Assembly: GCA_020631735.1 (NCBI GenBank) | Contig: CM036225.1 | Coordinates: 66,080,662 to 66,144,661, forward strand | Direction of reading: 5' to 3' | DNA length: 64,000 nucleotides | Source: Saccharum officinarum | Taxonomy: Eukaryota > Streptophyta > Magnoliopsida > Poales > Poaceae | Part shown: in pieces, positions 43,262 to 55,133 of the stretch | Layout: each line of letters starts with the position of its first letter | Numbering within the stretch: position 1 is the first letter of the stretch | Translations under genes and position numbers: made by a program | The notes under the pieces: generated by a model | Seen by the model: the letters and a program-made list of their open reading frames with translations, nothing else | Databases searched by the model: none | What the model was told of the DNA's origin: nothing

Positions 43262-44431
43262 GGATTTTTTAAAATTTTAATCCTTTTTTAATAAATATTT
43301 TAATATTAACCGTCCCAAAAAATATTTTATATCAGGTAACTCCTTTGGTCGCGCTAATCCCGCGGGCGCGACCAAATAACGTAGTCACACCACGTGCGTT
43401 GGCGTGGCAAGATATGGCAAATTCAATGACGTTTCCAACGTGAAAAAGCTTGTCACGCCACCGGGAGCGGTGTGACAAGATTTAACTTTAAAAAATCATA
43501 ACTCTTCAATACGACGTTAGATGAAGATGGTGTTTATATAAAAATTGTAGATCTCGACGAGATCTACAACTTTCTAGTTTTGAGTTTTTTTCGTTTGATG
43601 AAGATAAAATGCTCAAAAAATTATATAAAGTTTTAGCACCAAAATAATCGCGTATTAGCGTTTGTCGCATTAGAAAAATAATATATTTTTTTTGCATGGA
43701 TTAAAATAAAAATAATTTTTATATCGAACTTGTAGCTATCAATGAGATGTACAACTTTGTAGTTTTGAGTTTTTACATTTGAGGTCGTTAAGACGCTCAA
43801 GAAAATAATATAAAGCTTCAGAAGCATATTCGTGCTGAAACTTTATATTATTTTCTCGAGCATCTTAACAACCTCAAATGTGAAAACTCAAAACTACAAA
43901 GTTGTAGATCTCATTAAGAGCTACAACTTTGATATAAATGGTATCTTCATTTGAATTCATACAAAAAATATATTATTTTTCTAATGCGACAAGTGCTAAT
44001 ACGTGATCATTTTGGTGCTAAAACTTTATATAATTTTTTTTGAGTATCTTAACATTGTCAAACGAAAAAACTCAAAACTAGAAAGTTGTAGGTCCCATCG
44101 GGATCTACAATTTTCATATAAAAACCATCTTCATCCAATGTCATATTGAAGATTTATGATTTTTCGAAAGTTCAGTCTTGTCACGCCACTTCTCGTAGCG
44201 CGACAAGACAATATTTTCGCACCAGTGGGAGTGGTGCGATAAAGCTTTTCTACGTCGAAAACGCCGTCGAATGTGCCGTATCTTGCCGCGCCAACACATG
44301 TGGCACGACTATGTTATTTGGTCACGCCAGCTGGACTGGCGCGAACAAAGGGGCTACTTGATGAAAAATATTTACTGGGACAATTAATATTAAAATATTT
44401 ATTAAAAAGGATTAAATTATAAAAATTCGCC
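43262..44431. mobile_element. Foldback Mutator-like element, 1.17 kb
   Basis: A long palindrome of about 580-base arms meeting near 43830. Termini are GGATTTTTTAAAATTTTAATCC-like on the left and the inverse of GGCGAATTTTTATAATTTAA on the right. It is flanked by perfect 10-bp repeats CAGCTTGTTC (43252-43261 and 44432-44441). Both arms contain the GCGCGACCAAATAA block and CAAAACTA-AAAGTTGTAG blocks. No ORF. The architecture matches the foldback at 35582-36820, although the sequences differ. Confidence 0.85.
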
Positions 44432-44929
44432 CAGCTTGTTCAAGCTCCCACGGAAACTGTCATTGAACTGAGAAACAAATGGATCATGATAAATCTGGCC
44501 TACATGAGGAAACCAAATAATTACTCCAAATCACTGAGCGTGAGACTGCATAGATACAGCCATACAGGCTAGTAACGGGTTCAAGACAAAGTGACAAGAT
44601 ACAGGCCACTGGAGAAATAGAACTGTACTTGTCTCCATTGTGCAACAATTTAACGACCAAAGCACACCATCTCTCAGCCAAATCAAGAGAATATTTTTTT
44701 CTAAAAAAATCAAGAGAATATAAATTCAAAACCTTGGGGATATTTTTTATGTCGAATCTCGAATGCCACAAAATTAAACTAAATTCCATTACAACATAAC
44801 AAATGTTTTGAATGTCACTTGGGGCTCTTGCTGGCGAGAAACCTTGTTTCAATGTCATTTGGGAAGATCACATCACAGGCGAGCTGAGCAAACAATGAAG
44901 ATGCAAAAGCATAGATATCTTGGGCCCGA

Positions 44930-45200
44930 AGGGTCCGTTCCTCCACAGAGGCAGCCGGCGAGACTGTGGGTGCCGGCGTACCGGCCACGACAGTCTCAGC
45001 GAGCATGCGCCGAGGAAGGAGGGGCGCGAGGTGGAGTCGGCGGTAGTGATGGGGCGCGGCCAGGGCGCCTAGGGCAGCGGCCGGTGAGGCTGCGGGCGCC
45101 GGCGCACCGGCCACAGCAGGCTCGGAGAGCATGCGCCGAGGAAGGAGGAGCGCGAGGTGGAGCCGGCGGCTACAACGGAGGCGGCCTGCGTGTTTCTTTT
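44930..45200. repeat. 126-bp tandem duplication, GC-rich
   Basis: Two copies of a unit ending GAGCATGCGCCGAGGAAGGA (at 45001 and 45127) lie 126 bases apart, with a shared GGCAGC-GGCGAG-CTG start. Because 126 is a multiple of three, a repeated open frame runs through both copies on each strand. I do not regard it as a gene. Confidence 0.75.
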
Positions 45201-45220
45201 TTTCCGGAAGCGTGGGTAGC

Positions 45221-45410
45221 ATGGCGAGGTGCGGGGGAAGGAGCGTTGAAGCCTCGAAGTGACCATGTCAGTTGGATCGTGGTGAAGCCTACGGGGAAGG
45301 CCTATGAGCCATTAATTTTAATAGTGTTAGTTTACTGCGTGCACAAATTGGGGTACATAAAGAGAAACCCATCTCTGTGGGGGACACAAACCTGGGTGGA
45401 CATAGGATTG
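45221..45410. repeat. Direct repeat, copy 1 (partner split by the copia element)
   Basis: The block from GGTGCGGGGGAAGGAGCG through TGGATCGTGGTGAAGCCTA to ACAAACCTGGGTGGACATA is repeated at 46474-46541 and continues at 56960-57085 on the other side of the retrotransposon. Removing the retrotransposon restores a second continuous copy with modest divergence. It is probably terminal sequence of an older element. Confidence 0.75.
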
Positions 45411-45633
45411 TTTGCATTGTTCCTTTATAGTATCGATATGTTATCTGTAATTTTTTAATTTCATAATCGATATTGTACCTTGGATTCGTTTTTAAAAAAA
45501 AGATATGGTACCTTGGAGAGCCTGCAGATCGGCCAATGGATGAATTGGCTTGATCTCTGGCTTGCTGGCGGCTGGCTGGTGGCTGCTGGCCATGACGATA
45601 GGACTGTAGAGGCCGACTCAACGAGCACCCAAG

Positions 45634-46300
45634 TTGACTGGCGGCGAGCGTTAGCCTCGAGCGGGTTAGCTGGCCTGACCCGACATCACAGGAACGTAGA
45701 GATGGCGCGATGGGAGGCCACAGCGGCGGATCGCACTGCGCCAGCGGCCCTCAGCTCGTGTCCGTGATGACTGCCGCCGCACGGATGGGCATGGAGGGGC
45801 AGCGCAGATTGAAGGGTTGATTGGCGGCGAGCGCTAGCCTCAAGCGGGTCGGCCGACCTGACCCGACATCACAGGAACATAGAGAGACGCGATGGGAAGC
45901 CACGGCGACGGATCGCACTGCGCCTGCGGCCCCTGTGTCTGTGATGACCGTCGCCACACGAATGGGGACAGAGGGGACAGAGGGGCAGCACAAATCAAAG
46001 GGTTGACTGGCGGCGAGCGCTAGCCTTGAGCGGGTCGGCCGGCCTGACACAACATCGCAGGAACGTAGAGACGGCGCGACGGGAGGCCATGGCGGCGTAG
46101 CGCACTGCGCCTGCAGCCCCGTGTCCATGATGATAGTCGCCGCAAGGATGGGGACGGAGGGGACAAAGGGGCAGCGTAGATTGAAGGGTTGACTGACGGC
46201 GAGCGCTAGCCTCGAGCGGGTCACCTTGTCTGACCCGACATCGCAGGAACACAGAGACAACGCGATGGGAGGCCATGGCGGCGGAGAGGGAAGCGAAGAG
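45634..46300. repeat. Tandem array of about 185-bp units, 3.6 copies
   Basis: Units start TTGACTGGCGGCGAGCG at 45634, 45817 (one change), 46013 and 46189; spacings are 183, 196 and 176. The 13-base insert in the second unit duplicates GAGGGGACA. On the minus strand a 169-codon frame (46260-45751) repeats a motif of the type SCDVGSGRPTRSRLALAASQ every ~60 residues; no known domain. The array lies within the GC-rich region that the copia element later entered downstream. Confidence 0.8.
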
Positions 46301-46541
46301 CAGGGGAGGAGGAGGAGGGGAGCGTACTGCCACGGAGGAGGCCGCGATTGAAGGAGACCTTGCGGAGGGAGCTACAGATGGCGGCCACGTGTAGGATGGG
46401 CCTTGCCGCCGCTGCCGCCGCCGCAAGAACGGGGATTAGGCAACGTAATACGGGAGGACAATGGGGTGACAGGCGTGGTGCGGGGGAAGGAGCGTTGAAG
46501 CCTCGAAATGACCGTATCTGTTGGATCGTGGTGAAACCTAT

Positions 46542-48498
46542 TGAAAGTCCTATGTTTGGTGTTGGTAATTAGTGACAATACCTAAGTACTAATCCTATGC
46601 CTAAGTTGTATGTAGCATATGAGGATTAGTACATTCCAAGGTTGGTGGCAAGATGGACATGGTGATCATGATGGCCACACTTGGATTTGGACGCAACCCT
46701 ATGTGATTAAGGCAAAGGTATATGCTTAAGGGTTGTGTTTTAGTAACCAAGACACCTAGTGGGTGTGGTTACGTTATAGGATAGATAGCCATACTATAAA
46801 GAGGGGAATGACGCGGCTATTAAACTCCTAAGTGCCTCTAGATGTGCATTTTATAATCATATGCATTTGGATAGAACTAATAACACCTTGAAAAATGATT
46901 GTGAAAATGCTAACACACTCACACATGACGAGATCACTTGGTGGTGTAGCACATTTGCGAAGGCGGTGGAGTTTGAGCGGTAGAGAGGGTTTGGGATCCT
47001 CTCTCCCTCCCGCCGAGCTTGCGAGGCGGGATTCAGGCGTTTTCGAGGAGTTGAAACGACTATTTTCCACTACGCCGGAAGTCGGAAAAGAAACGGAGGC
47101 GAACGGAGGCCACAGAGGTGACCGGACGCTGAACCAGACACGGTCTCTGTTTGACCGGACGCGTCCGGTCAGTGTTCAGCTTCTGCGCGAGTTTCAGGTT
47201 GTTGATCGGACGCGCGACGCGTCCGGTCACTGTCGACCGGACGCGTCCGGTCGTTCAGGGAGCTTACTGGACTCAAACCGGACGCTGGCACTGTGGTGTC
47301 CGATCAGTTCTACAGCGCGTTCGGTCACTGTTTCGTTGTACGCTGCTTAGGCTTGACCAGCGTGTCCGGTCATTCGCAGCGCATCCGGTGTGCGCGTCAA
47401 GCGCGTCCGGTCGTTGCTTCGCAGTTAGCCGTTGTGCGACCAGCGCGTCCGGTCAGTTGGACCAGCGCGTCCGGTCAGTGCTTCACGACTTAGCCGTTGT
47501 GCGACCGGCGCGTCCGGTCAGTTGGACCAGCGCGTCCGGTCAGCACAATTTCGGCTGTTTAAGTTTCTAACGGCTCTATTCGAAGGGGTACGTCAATAAA
47601 TACTCGTTGGTCGGCTCAAGGCTCTCCCTCTCGAACATTTGACATACTTGTGAGCACTTTGAGCTAAGCAACTCTCCTCCCACTCATCTCTCTTGCTTCT
47701 TTGCATATTCGAAGTGAGATTGAGTGATCCAAGTGCATTTGCATTGCGAGATTGCATCTAGTTGGCACTTGGTGATTGATTTGCTGCGGGATTCTTATTT
47801 CTCTTGGTGGTTGCCGCCACCTAGACGGTTTGGAGCAGCTCGGAGGCATTGGCAAGAGTTGGTGATTGTTCTTGGCCACCTCCGATGATTGTGAGGGGTT
47901 TGTGCCTACCTCGGCAAAGTGCCAAAGGCAACGTTAGTATATTGCTCGTGTCATTGCAACCTTTTGCTATTTGGTAGGTTCTTGTGGCGCCTTTTGAGAG
48001 GCTCGGTGTGTGACTAATTAGTCACCGAACCACGTGGTGAAGAGGGACACAACAGGGACTAGCGTGCCGGCAAGCACGTGAACCTCGGGATAAATCTTCA
48101 TGTCATTATTCTCATTGTGTTTGATCAATCCCGGTGGTTGTGTATTGTGGTATTCATCTCTTGATCATATTGATTGGTTGGCTCAATTCTTCGCCCCTCG
48201 GTGATACCCTCCTAACTCTCTCTTGTATTAATTTCTTAGTTACCTTGCTAGCTTATTAGTGTAACTCTTAGCTTGTGTAGCTAGCTAGCTTTAGTTGTAG
48301 TTAAGTTGTGCGGTTTGACTTGTGCGGTTGAGTGCAAATATACTAGAATTGTGAATTAGTTAGGTGGCTTGCAAACACCCCGTAGGCTAAGCAAAACTTG
48401 CATCTTGCTACTTGTTATATTGATAAACTTGTTTAGCTTGTCTTTGTAGAAAATTTTAAAAGGCTATTCACCCCCCCTCTAGCCATCAAGATCTTTCA
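46542..48498 (+). repeat. 5' LTR of the copia element
   Basis: 1957 bp. The U3 contains a cluster of GTCCGGTC-type motifs (47120-47545), including the perfect 18-base palindrome GACCGGACGCGTCCGGTC. The presumed TATA position reads CAATAAATACT (47594-47604), whereas the 3' LTR has TATAAATACT. It is longer than the 3' LTR, mainly because of extra GTCCGGTC-containing units at about 47350-47530. Confidence 0.95.
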
Positions 48499-48500
48499 AG

Positions 48501-48513
48501 TGGTATCAGAGCC
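48501..48513 (+). promoter_or_regulatory. Primer-binding site (initiator Met-tRNA type)
   Basis: TGGTATCAGAGCC lies two bases inside the 5' LTR. This is the standard plant retrotransposon primer site complementary to the 3' end of initiator methionine tRNA, where minus-strand DNA synthesis begins. Confidence 0.9.
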
Positions 48514-48552
48514 GTGGTCACTGTTTGCAAGGCTTAACAACCTCGGTGTAAG

Positions 48553-50730
48553 ATGGCTCAAGTTGTGTTCAACCATGTTGGGGGCAAGCCTCCATTCTTT
48601 GATGGTGTCACATCTTTTGATCATTGGAAAAGAAAGATGAAGCAATATCTTAGCTCTATTCATAAGAACGTTTGGAAGGTGACACACCATGATTATGCTA
48701 TCATTGATCCCAACAATCTCACCAACAATGACCGCATCAACAACCAATGCAACACTATGGCTCTCAATACTCTCTACAATGGGATTGATGCAAAGGTCTT
48801 TGAGTAAATCAAGGATCTTGAAATGGCAAGTGAAGTGTGGACAAGATTAGAGGAAATATATGAGGGCACTTCAACGGTAAAGAGTGCCAAGCTCTATATG
48901 CTCAAGGATAAGTTTGCAAGCTTCAAGATGAAGGATAATGAGTCCATACCGAAAATGTTCTATAGGCTATAAGTTATTGTCAATGATCTCAAGAGCCTAG
49001 GAGAAGATGTCAAGGACAAGGACTTCTCACATAAGTTCTTGATAAACTTATCTAAGAAGTTTGCTATCTTGAGGAAGATGATCCAAAGAGAGGGTTTGGA
49101 CAAGGTGACTCCAAACCAAGTGCTTGGAGATGTCATGACCGATGCTCAATATGATGATGATGAAGATGAAGATGAGAAGAAGGAGATCAAGGTCAAGCAA
49201 GAGAAGACCACTGCATTCAAGGCTTCTTCTTCCAAGGGCAAGAGCAAGGTTGATGATGATCCATTTGATGATGAGACCATGGCCCTTCTAGTGCAAAAGA
49301 TGGGTCGGTTCATGAAGAAGAGAGACTATGGTGCAAGGAAGAGAAGGGACTTTATGAAGGCAAAGGAGGTGCTTTGCTACAATTGCAATAGCCTCGATCA
49401 TGTAGTGGCGAAGTGCCCCTATGAAGACAAAAGATATCATGATTGAGAGTTGAAGTTGAAGAAGAATAAGAAAGAGAAGGAGAAGAAAGCAAAGAAAAGC
49501 TTCACATTCAACAAGAAGAAGAAGGGTGGTGGTTATGTAGTCACTTGGGATAGTGACAACTCCGATAGTGATGATGATGCAAGCTCTAGTGATGATGAGA
49601 GAACCACTCGGCGAGCCATTGCAAGCATCGCCCTCTCCAACAAGCCATCTATATTCGACACTACATCGACATGCCTTATGGCCAAGTCTACCAAGGTAAA
49701 ATATGATGATAGTGATGATGATTCTTGTGCTAGTGATAATTATAGGAGTGATGATGAGGAGGATGAAGACTACTCCAAGGATGATCTATTGGGCATAATA
49801 GATCAAATGAGCAAGGGCTACAAGAGGACCACCAAGAAATATAAAATCTTGGAACAAGAGCTCATTACCAAGAGCAATAAAAATGATGCTTTGATGGAGG
49901 AGCTTGTTGCTCTCAAAAAGAGTAAGGAGTGCAAAGAAATTGAACAAGAGCTTAAAGCTCTTAGGAAATCCTTTGATGAGCTAGAGGCCTCTCGTGAGTG
50001 TCTAAAGGAAGACCACGAGGATCTTGAAATTGCTCACACTAGGCTCAAGGAAGCCCACTCCACTCTACTTGAGCTCATCAAGGAAAAGGACCTCAAGTTG
50101 GAGAAGTTCATGAAGGAAGCTAAGGAGGAGCAAGTGATTGTCACTTGTGATATTGGACTAACATGTGATATTATTGATGATTCTTTATTTGTTGGTCCTA
50201 CTATTGCTTCATGTAGCTCATCATCATCCACCACAACCAACTCTACCTCTACTACTAGTGATTCATCACTTGTGGTTGAGAATGAGACTCTCAAGAGAGA
50301 GGTGGATGATCTCACCCGCGTATTAGGCAATGCCTATGGTGGGGATGCCCGCTTGCTAAAATGCTTGGGTAGCCAAAGGTTCTCTCTTAACAAAGAGGGT
50401 TTGGGCTATACTCCCAAGAAGGGCAAGGCGGCCTTTGCTACTCCAAAGCCTCGCTTTGTGAAGAACAATAGTCGTTATTGCAATAGATGCAAGCAAGTTG
50501 GGCATCTAGAGATTAATTGCAACAAAATGAACAAGAACAAGAAAAATGCTAATGTACCTTACATTCCTTTTGATTCTTGTTATGTGCTTACCAAGGGTGA
50601 GAAAGGTGTGCATGCTAAGTTTGTTGGTACACCAATTGTGGGTCCAAAGAAGAAGGCCATTTGGGTACCAAAGAGCTTAGTTACTAACCTCCAAGGACCC
50701 AAGCAAGTATGGGTACCTAAAAGACATTAA
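48553..50730 (+). pseudogene. Retrotransposon gag polyprotein, interrupted by three premature stops
   Basis: Gag forms the virus-like particle in the cytoplasm and binds the element's RNA. The ATG at 48553 is the first after the primer site and opens MAQVVFNHVGGKPPFFDG, a typical copia gag start. There is one frame throughout; stops at 48805 (TAA), 48970 (TAA) and 49444 (TGA) break it, and the frame continues across each one. A CCHC knuckle lies at 49375-49416 and a second at 50479-50520. Between them are a lysine-rich stretch, acidic Asp/Ser tracts and a Glu/Lys-rich predicted coiled coil (about 49850-50130). The frame ends at the TAA at 50728, followed by a second in-frame stop, TAG, at 50740. 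Confidence 0.9.
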
Positions 50731-50742
50731 TTTGTTTTGTAG

Positions 50743-53700
50743 GTAAATTACAAGGCCGGAGGAAAGCATTGGGTGCTTGATAGTGGGTGCTCTCAACATA
50801 TGACCGGTGATTCAAGAATGTTCAACTCTCTCAAATCAAATGATAGTGGCATTGATAGTATCATATTTGGTGACAATAGCAAGGGTGATGTGAAGGCTCT
50901 TGGAAGGATTGCAATCTCAAATGATCATAGCATTTCCAATATGCTCTTAGTTGAAAAGTTGAACTTCAATCTTCTCTCGGTTGCTCAATTGTGTGATCTT
51001 GGTTTCAAGTGCATATTTGGTGTTGATGATGTGGAGATAGTTAGTGTTGATGGCTCCAACTTGATCTTCAAAGGCTTTAGATATGAGAATCTATACTTGG
51101 TTGATTTCAATGCTAGTGACACTCAACTTTCAACATGCTTGCTCACCAAATCAAGTATGGGTTGGTTATGGCATAGAAGACTTGGTCATGTTGGCATGAA
51201 ATAATTGAACAAGTTAGTGAAGCATGACTTAGTTAGAGGCTTGAAGGATGTCACATTTGAGAAAGATAAGCTATGTAGTGCATGTCAAGCCAGAAAGCAA
51301 GTAGGCAACACTCATCCATTAAAAAGCATCATGAGTACTTCTAAGGCATTTGAGTTGTTGCACATGGATCTATTTGGGCCAACTACATACACAAGCATTG
51401 GTAGCAATAAGTATGGCTTTGTGATTATGGATGATTTCACTAGATATACATGGGTATTCTTTCTTGGGGACAAAAGTGATGTATTTGACATATTCAAGAA
51501 GTTCATCAAGAGAGTACAAAATGAGTTTGAAACCACAATCAAGAAAGTGAGAAGTGACAATGGAAGTGAGTTTAGAAACACAAGAGTTGATGAGCTATGT
51601 GATGAGCTTGGAATCAAGAATCAATTCTCGGCCAAGTATACACCTCAATCAAATGGCCTAGTTGAGAGGAAGAATCGAACCTTAATTGACATGGCAAGAT
51701 CAATGTTGAATGAGTATAATGTGAGTCATTCTTTTTGGGCCGAAGCAATCAACACGACTTGCTTCTATAGCAACCGCCTCTATTGCCACAAGTTTCTAGA
51801 GAAGACACCATATGAGATCTTAAATGGAAGAAAGCCTAACATTGCATACTTTCGGGTATTTGGTTGCAAATGCTACATCTTAAAGAAGGGCACTAGATTG
51901 AGCAAGTTTGAGAAGAAATGTGATGAAGGATTCTTACTTGGTTACTCCACTACTAGCAAAGCTTATAGAGTTTGGAATTTGACTAGTGGTTTACTTGAAG
52001 AAGTTCATGATGTTGAATTTGATGAAACAAATGGCTCTCAAGATGAAGAAGATAACTTGGATAATGTGAGAGGAACTCAATTGACCAATGCTATGAATGA
52101 AATGGACATTGGTGATATTAGGCCAAAGCAAGTGATTGATGTGGATGACAACAAAGATCAAGTGTTCTAAAGTCCAATTACACAAGCTAGTGGTTCTCTA
52201 ATGCAAAATCAAGCTAGTACATCATCTCAAGTGCAACAAGATCAACAAGTGGCTAGTTCATCATCTCCAACTCATGATCAACATCAACATCCAAGCAATC
52301 AAGTCCAAGTGGTTCAACCAACTAACATTGCAAGAGACCATCCATTGGATTCCATCATTGGTGACATACAAAGGGGAGTTCAAACTAGATCAAAATTGGC
52401 ATCTTTTAGTGCTCACTCTTCTTTTGTGTCAATGGAGGAACCTAAGGACATTGATAAAGCATTGAGAGATCCGGATTGGGTAAATGCAATGCATGAAGAG
52501 CTCAACAACTTCAAGAGAAATGAAGTATGGGAATTAGTTGAGAGGCCTAAGGATCACAATGTCATTGGAACAAGATGGGTCTTTCGTAACAAACAAGATC
52601 AAGATGGGATAGTAGTAAGAAACAAAGCAAGACTAGTGGCTCAAGGTTACACACAAATAGAGGGTCTTGACTTTGGTGAAACTTATGCCCCGGTTGTAAG
52701 ATTGGAAGCAATTAGGATCTTACTTGCCTATGCTTGTGTACACAATATCAAGCTATATCAAATGGATGTGAAGAGTGCATTTCTCAATGGGTATATTCAA
52801 AAGGAGGTGTATGTGGAGCAACCTCCCGGTTTTGAAGATTACAAGAAACCCAATCATGTATACAAGTTAAGGAAGGCTTTGTATGGGTTGAAGCAAGCAC
52901 CTAGAGCATGGTATGAAAGATTGAGGGACTTCTTGCTATTCAAAGGATTTGTCATGGGCAAAGTGGATACAACACTATTCACCAAGAAGATTGGGAAAGA
53001 CTTGTTTGTGTTGCAAATATATGTTGATGATATCATATTCGGTTCAACCAATCAAGATTATTGTGATGAGTTTGAGAAAATGATGGCAAAGGAATTTAAA
53101 ATGTCAATGATTGGTGAACTTAGTTTCTTTCTTGGACTTCAAATCAAACAAATGAAAGAAGGTACATTTGTGAGCCAAACTAAGTACATCAAAGATATGC
53201 TCAAGAAGTTTGGCATGGAATATGCAAAGAGTTTTACAACCCCAATGGGCACTAGTGGAAGTTTGGATAGTGACAAGAGTGGCAACATAGTAGATCAAAA
53301 GCTATATAGATCAATGATTGGTAGCCTACTCTATGTGACGGCATCAAGGCCCGATGTGATATTTAGTGTATGTATGTGTGCAAGATTTCAAGCCTCACCA
53401 AGAGAAAGTCATTTGAAGGCAACAAAGAGAATATTGAGGTACTTAAAGCATACACAAGATGTTGGATTATGGTATCCCAAAGGTGCAAGATTTGAGCTAG
53501 TTGGATATTCGGATTCCGACTATGCCGGTGATAAAGTGGAGAGAAAGAGCACTTCCGGGACTTATCAATTGTTGGGAAGATCACTTGTCTCATGGTCATC
53601 CAAGAAGCAAAATAGTATTGCACTATCTACCGCCGAAGCCGAATACATCGCCGTGGGTAGTTGGTGTGCACAAATCTTGTGGATAAAGGCAACATTGAAG

Positions 53701-53973
53701 GATTTTGGAATCAATTTTAAGAATGTGCCATTGCTATGTGATAATGAAAGTGCCATGAAGCTAACCAACAATCCGGTTCAACATCAAAGAACAAAGCATA
53801 TTGATGTTCGCCATCACTTTATTAGAGATCATCAATAAAATGGTGACATTTCTATTGAAAGTGTGGGCACCGAAGATCAACTAGCCGATCTATTCACCAA
53901 GCCACTTGATGAGAAGAGATTTCACAAGCTAAAGAATGAGTTAAACATACTTGACTTCTCCAACATGAGTTGA
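50743..53973 (+). pseudogene. Retrotransposon pol: protease, integrase, RT, RNase H; three premature stops
   Basis: Pol is in the same frame as gag, directly after the TAG at 50740. An aspartic-protease motif (LDSGC, Asp at 50779) comes first. Next is a GAG-pre-integrase zinc region (WHRRLGH ... CSACQ) and an integrase core with Asp at 51367, Asp at 51556 and Glu at 51664, which fits DD35E. A reverse transcriptase follows, with YVDD at 53020-53031, then RNase H with the SDSDYAGD and STAEAEY motifs. Premature TAA stops occur at 51202, 52168 and 53836; the natural end is the TGA at 53971. No frameshift was seen. The enzymes would copy and insert the element; as written they cannot be made in full without readthrough. 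Confidence 0.93.
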
Positions 53974-55133
53974 TGCACCACATATATGACATGCCTCTCC
54001 TTCGAGCCCTAAGGTATAATTGGTTGACATGTCATACATTCTATGTTAAGGACTTGTTTAGTGCATCTAGTCATAATTTACATGTTCTAGGCTCATTCAT
54101 GAAAATCAAATGAATTTGAAGTTTATATGGTGCCACTATTGTTTCTATGACTTGTATGATCTAGTGGTAGCATATAACTTGTTTAAGTAGCTTGTAATCC
54201 TAAGTGTTTAATCTAGAAAACTTGTCTAAATATTTGCTTCAACATGGTGCATGATAACCCTACTAGTGAGGTGTGAAGAAGCTTGCCCTTGGATCAAACC
54301 GAAGCATTTTATTTATGCAAGCAATCTAGGTTGAATCACAAACTTGATCCTCACCCCATAATTCAACATGATAATCTATCTAAAATTGGTCCTCTGTGGT
54401 CATTGGTGCCAAAGGGGGAGAAAATGTTGTTCACAAAGATAGAACTCAAAGGGGGAGAAAAATGTTGTTCAAGGGTGAGAAAACCTAAAGGGGAGAATTG
54501 ATAAAAGAAGGGGATCAACTAAAATTTTGAGCATACAAGTAGGGGGAGCAAGCTCTTAAATATGAATGTTGCATTTCCATGTGCACTTCATATGTATGAT
54601 GCATAGTTATGCATTTCTTTTTCTCCAATACATTGCTTGTGTGGTGACTTGCTAGTATAATTTGAATGGTATATTGAAGTACTAGCATAAATAGGAAGTA
54701 GTTAGATTTTTCTTGCTTCATGTTTTTCAAAGTGGTACTAGAGCCTTGCTTATAATGTTGATCTCACAAGGTTTCTAGTTATGTTTGTGCTTTTCCAAGT
54801 GGTATCTAACTACACAAGGTGCTAAGATAGTGTTTATCGCTACTCCGATGGTATCATGCTTCAAAGGTCTATAATCTTAAACACTTAGCACCTATAGATA
54901 GTAAATGCTCCTATATTTTCCTATCTAACATGTATTCTTCCAAAATTCCAAACATATAGCATACATGTAGGGGGAACCATTGCTATCAATTTGAATTCAT
55001 GATCACATGTCCATAATTCTTACACATGGTAATATACTTGGACAATGTGACATGGGTTCAATCAAAATTTTATCATAATATCTTTGTGAAAGGTTTGTCA
55101 CCAATTACCAACAAGGCGAAGATTGAAAGTCCT
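53974..55133 (+). other. 3' non-coding region of the copia element with purine tracts
   Basis: SIRE-type elements have a long spacer here, sometimes with an env-like ORF; none is visible (the largest frame is 72 codons, at 54283-54501, and is low-complexity). Purine tracts of the AAAGGGGGAGAA type occur near 54411, 54451, 54488, 54541 and 54969. The sequence immediately before the 3' LTR, CAAGGCGAAGA, is a weaker purine tract. Confidence 0.7.

Noticed and set aside
45751..46260. 169-codon minus-strand repeat protein
   Set aside because: It is a GC-rich minisatellite read in one frame. Unit spacing is irregular and a second frame is also open.
54283..54501. 72-codon frame considered as an env-like gene of the SIRE-type element
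   Set aside because: Too short, no signal peptide or membrane segment, and it overlaps repeated purine tracts.
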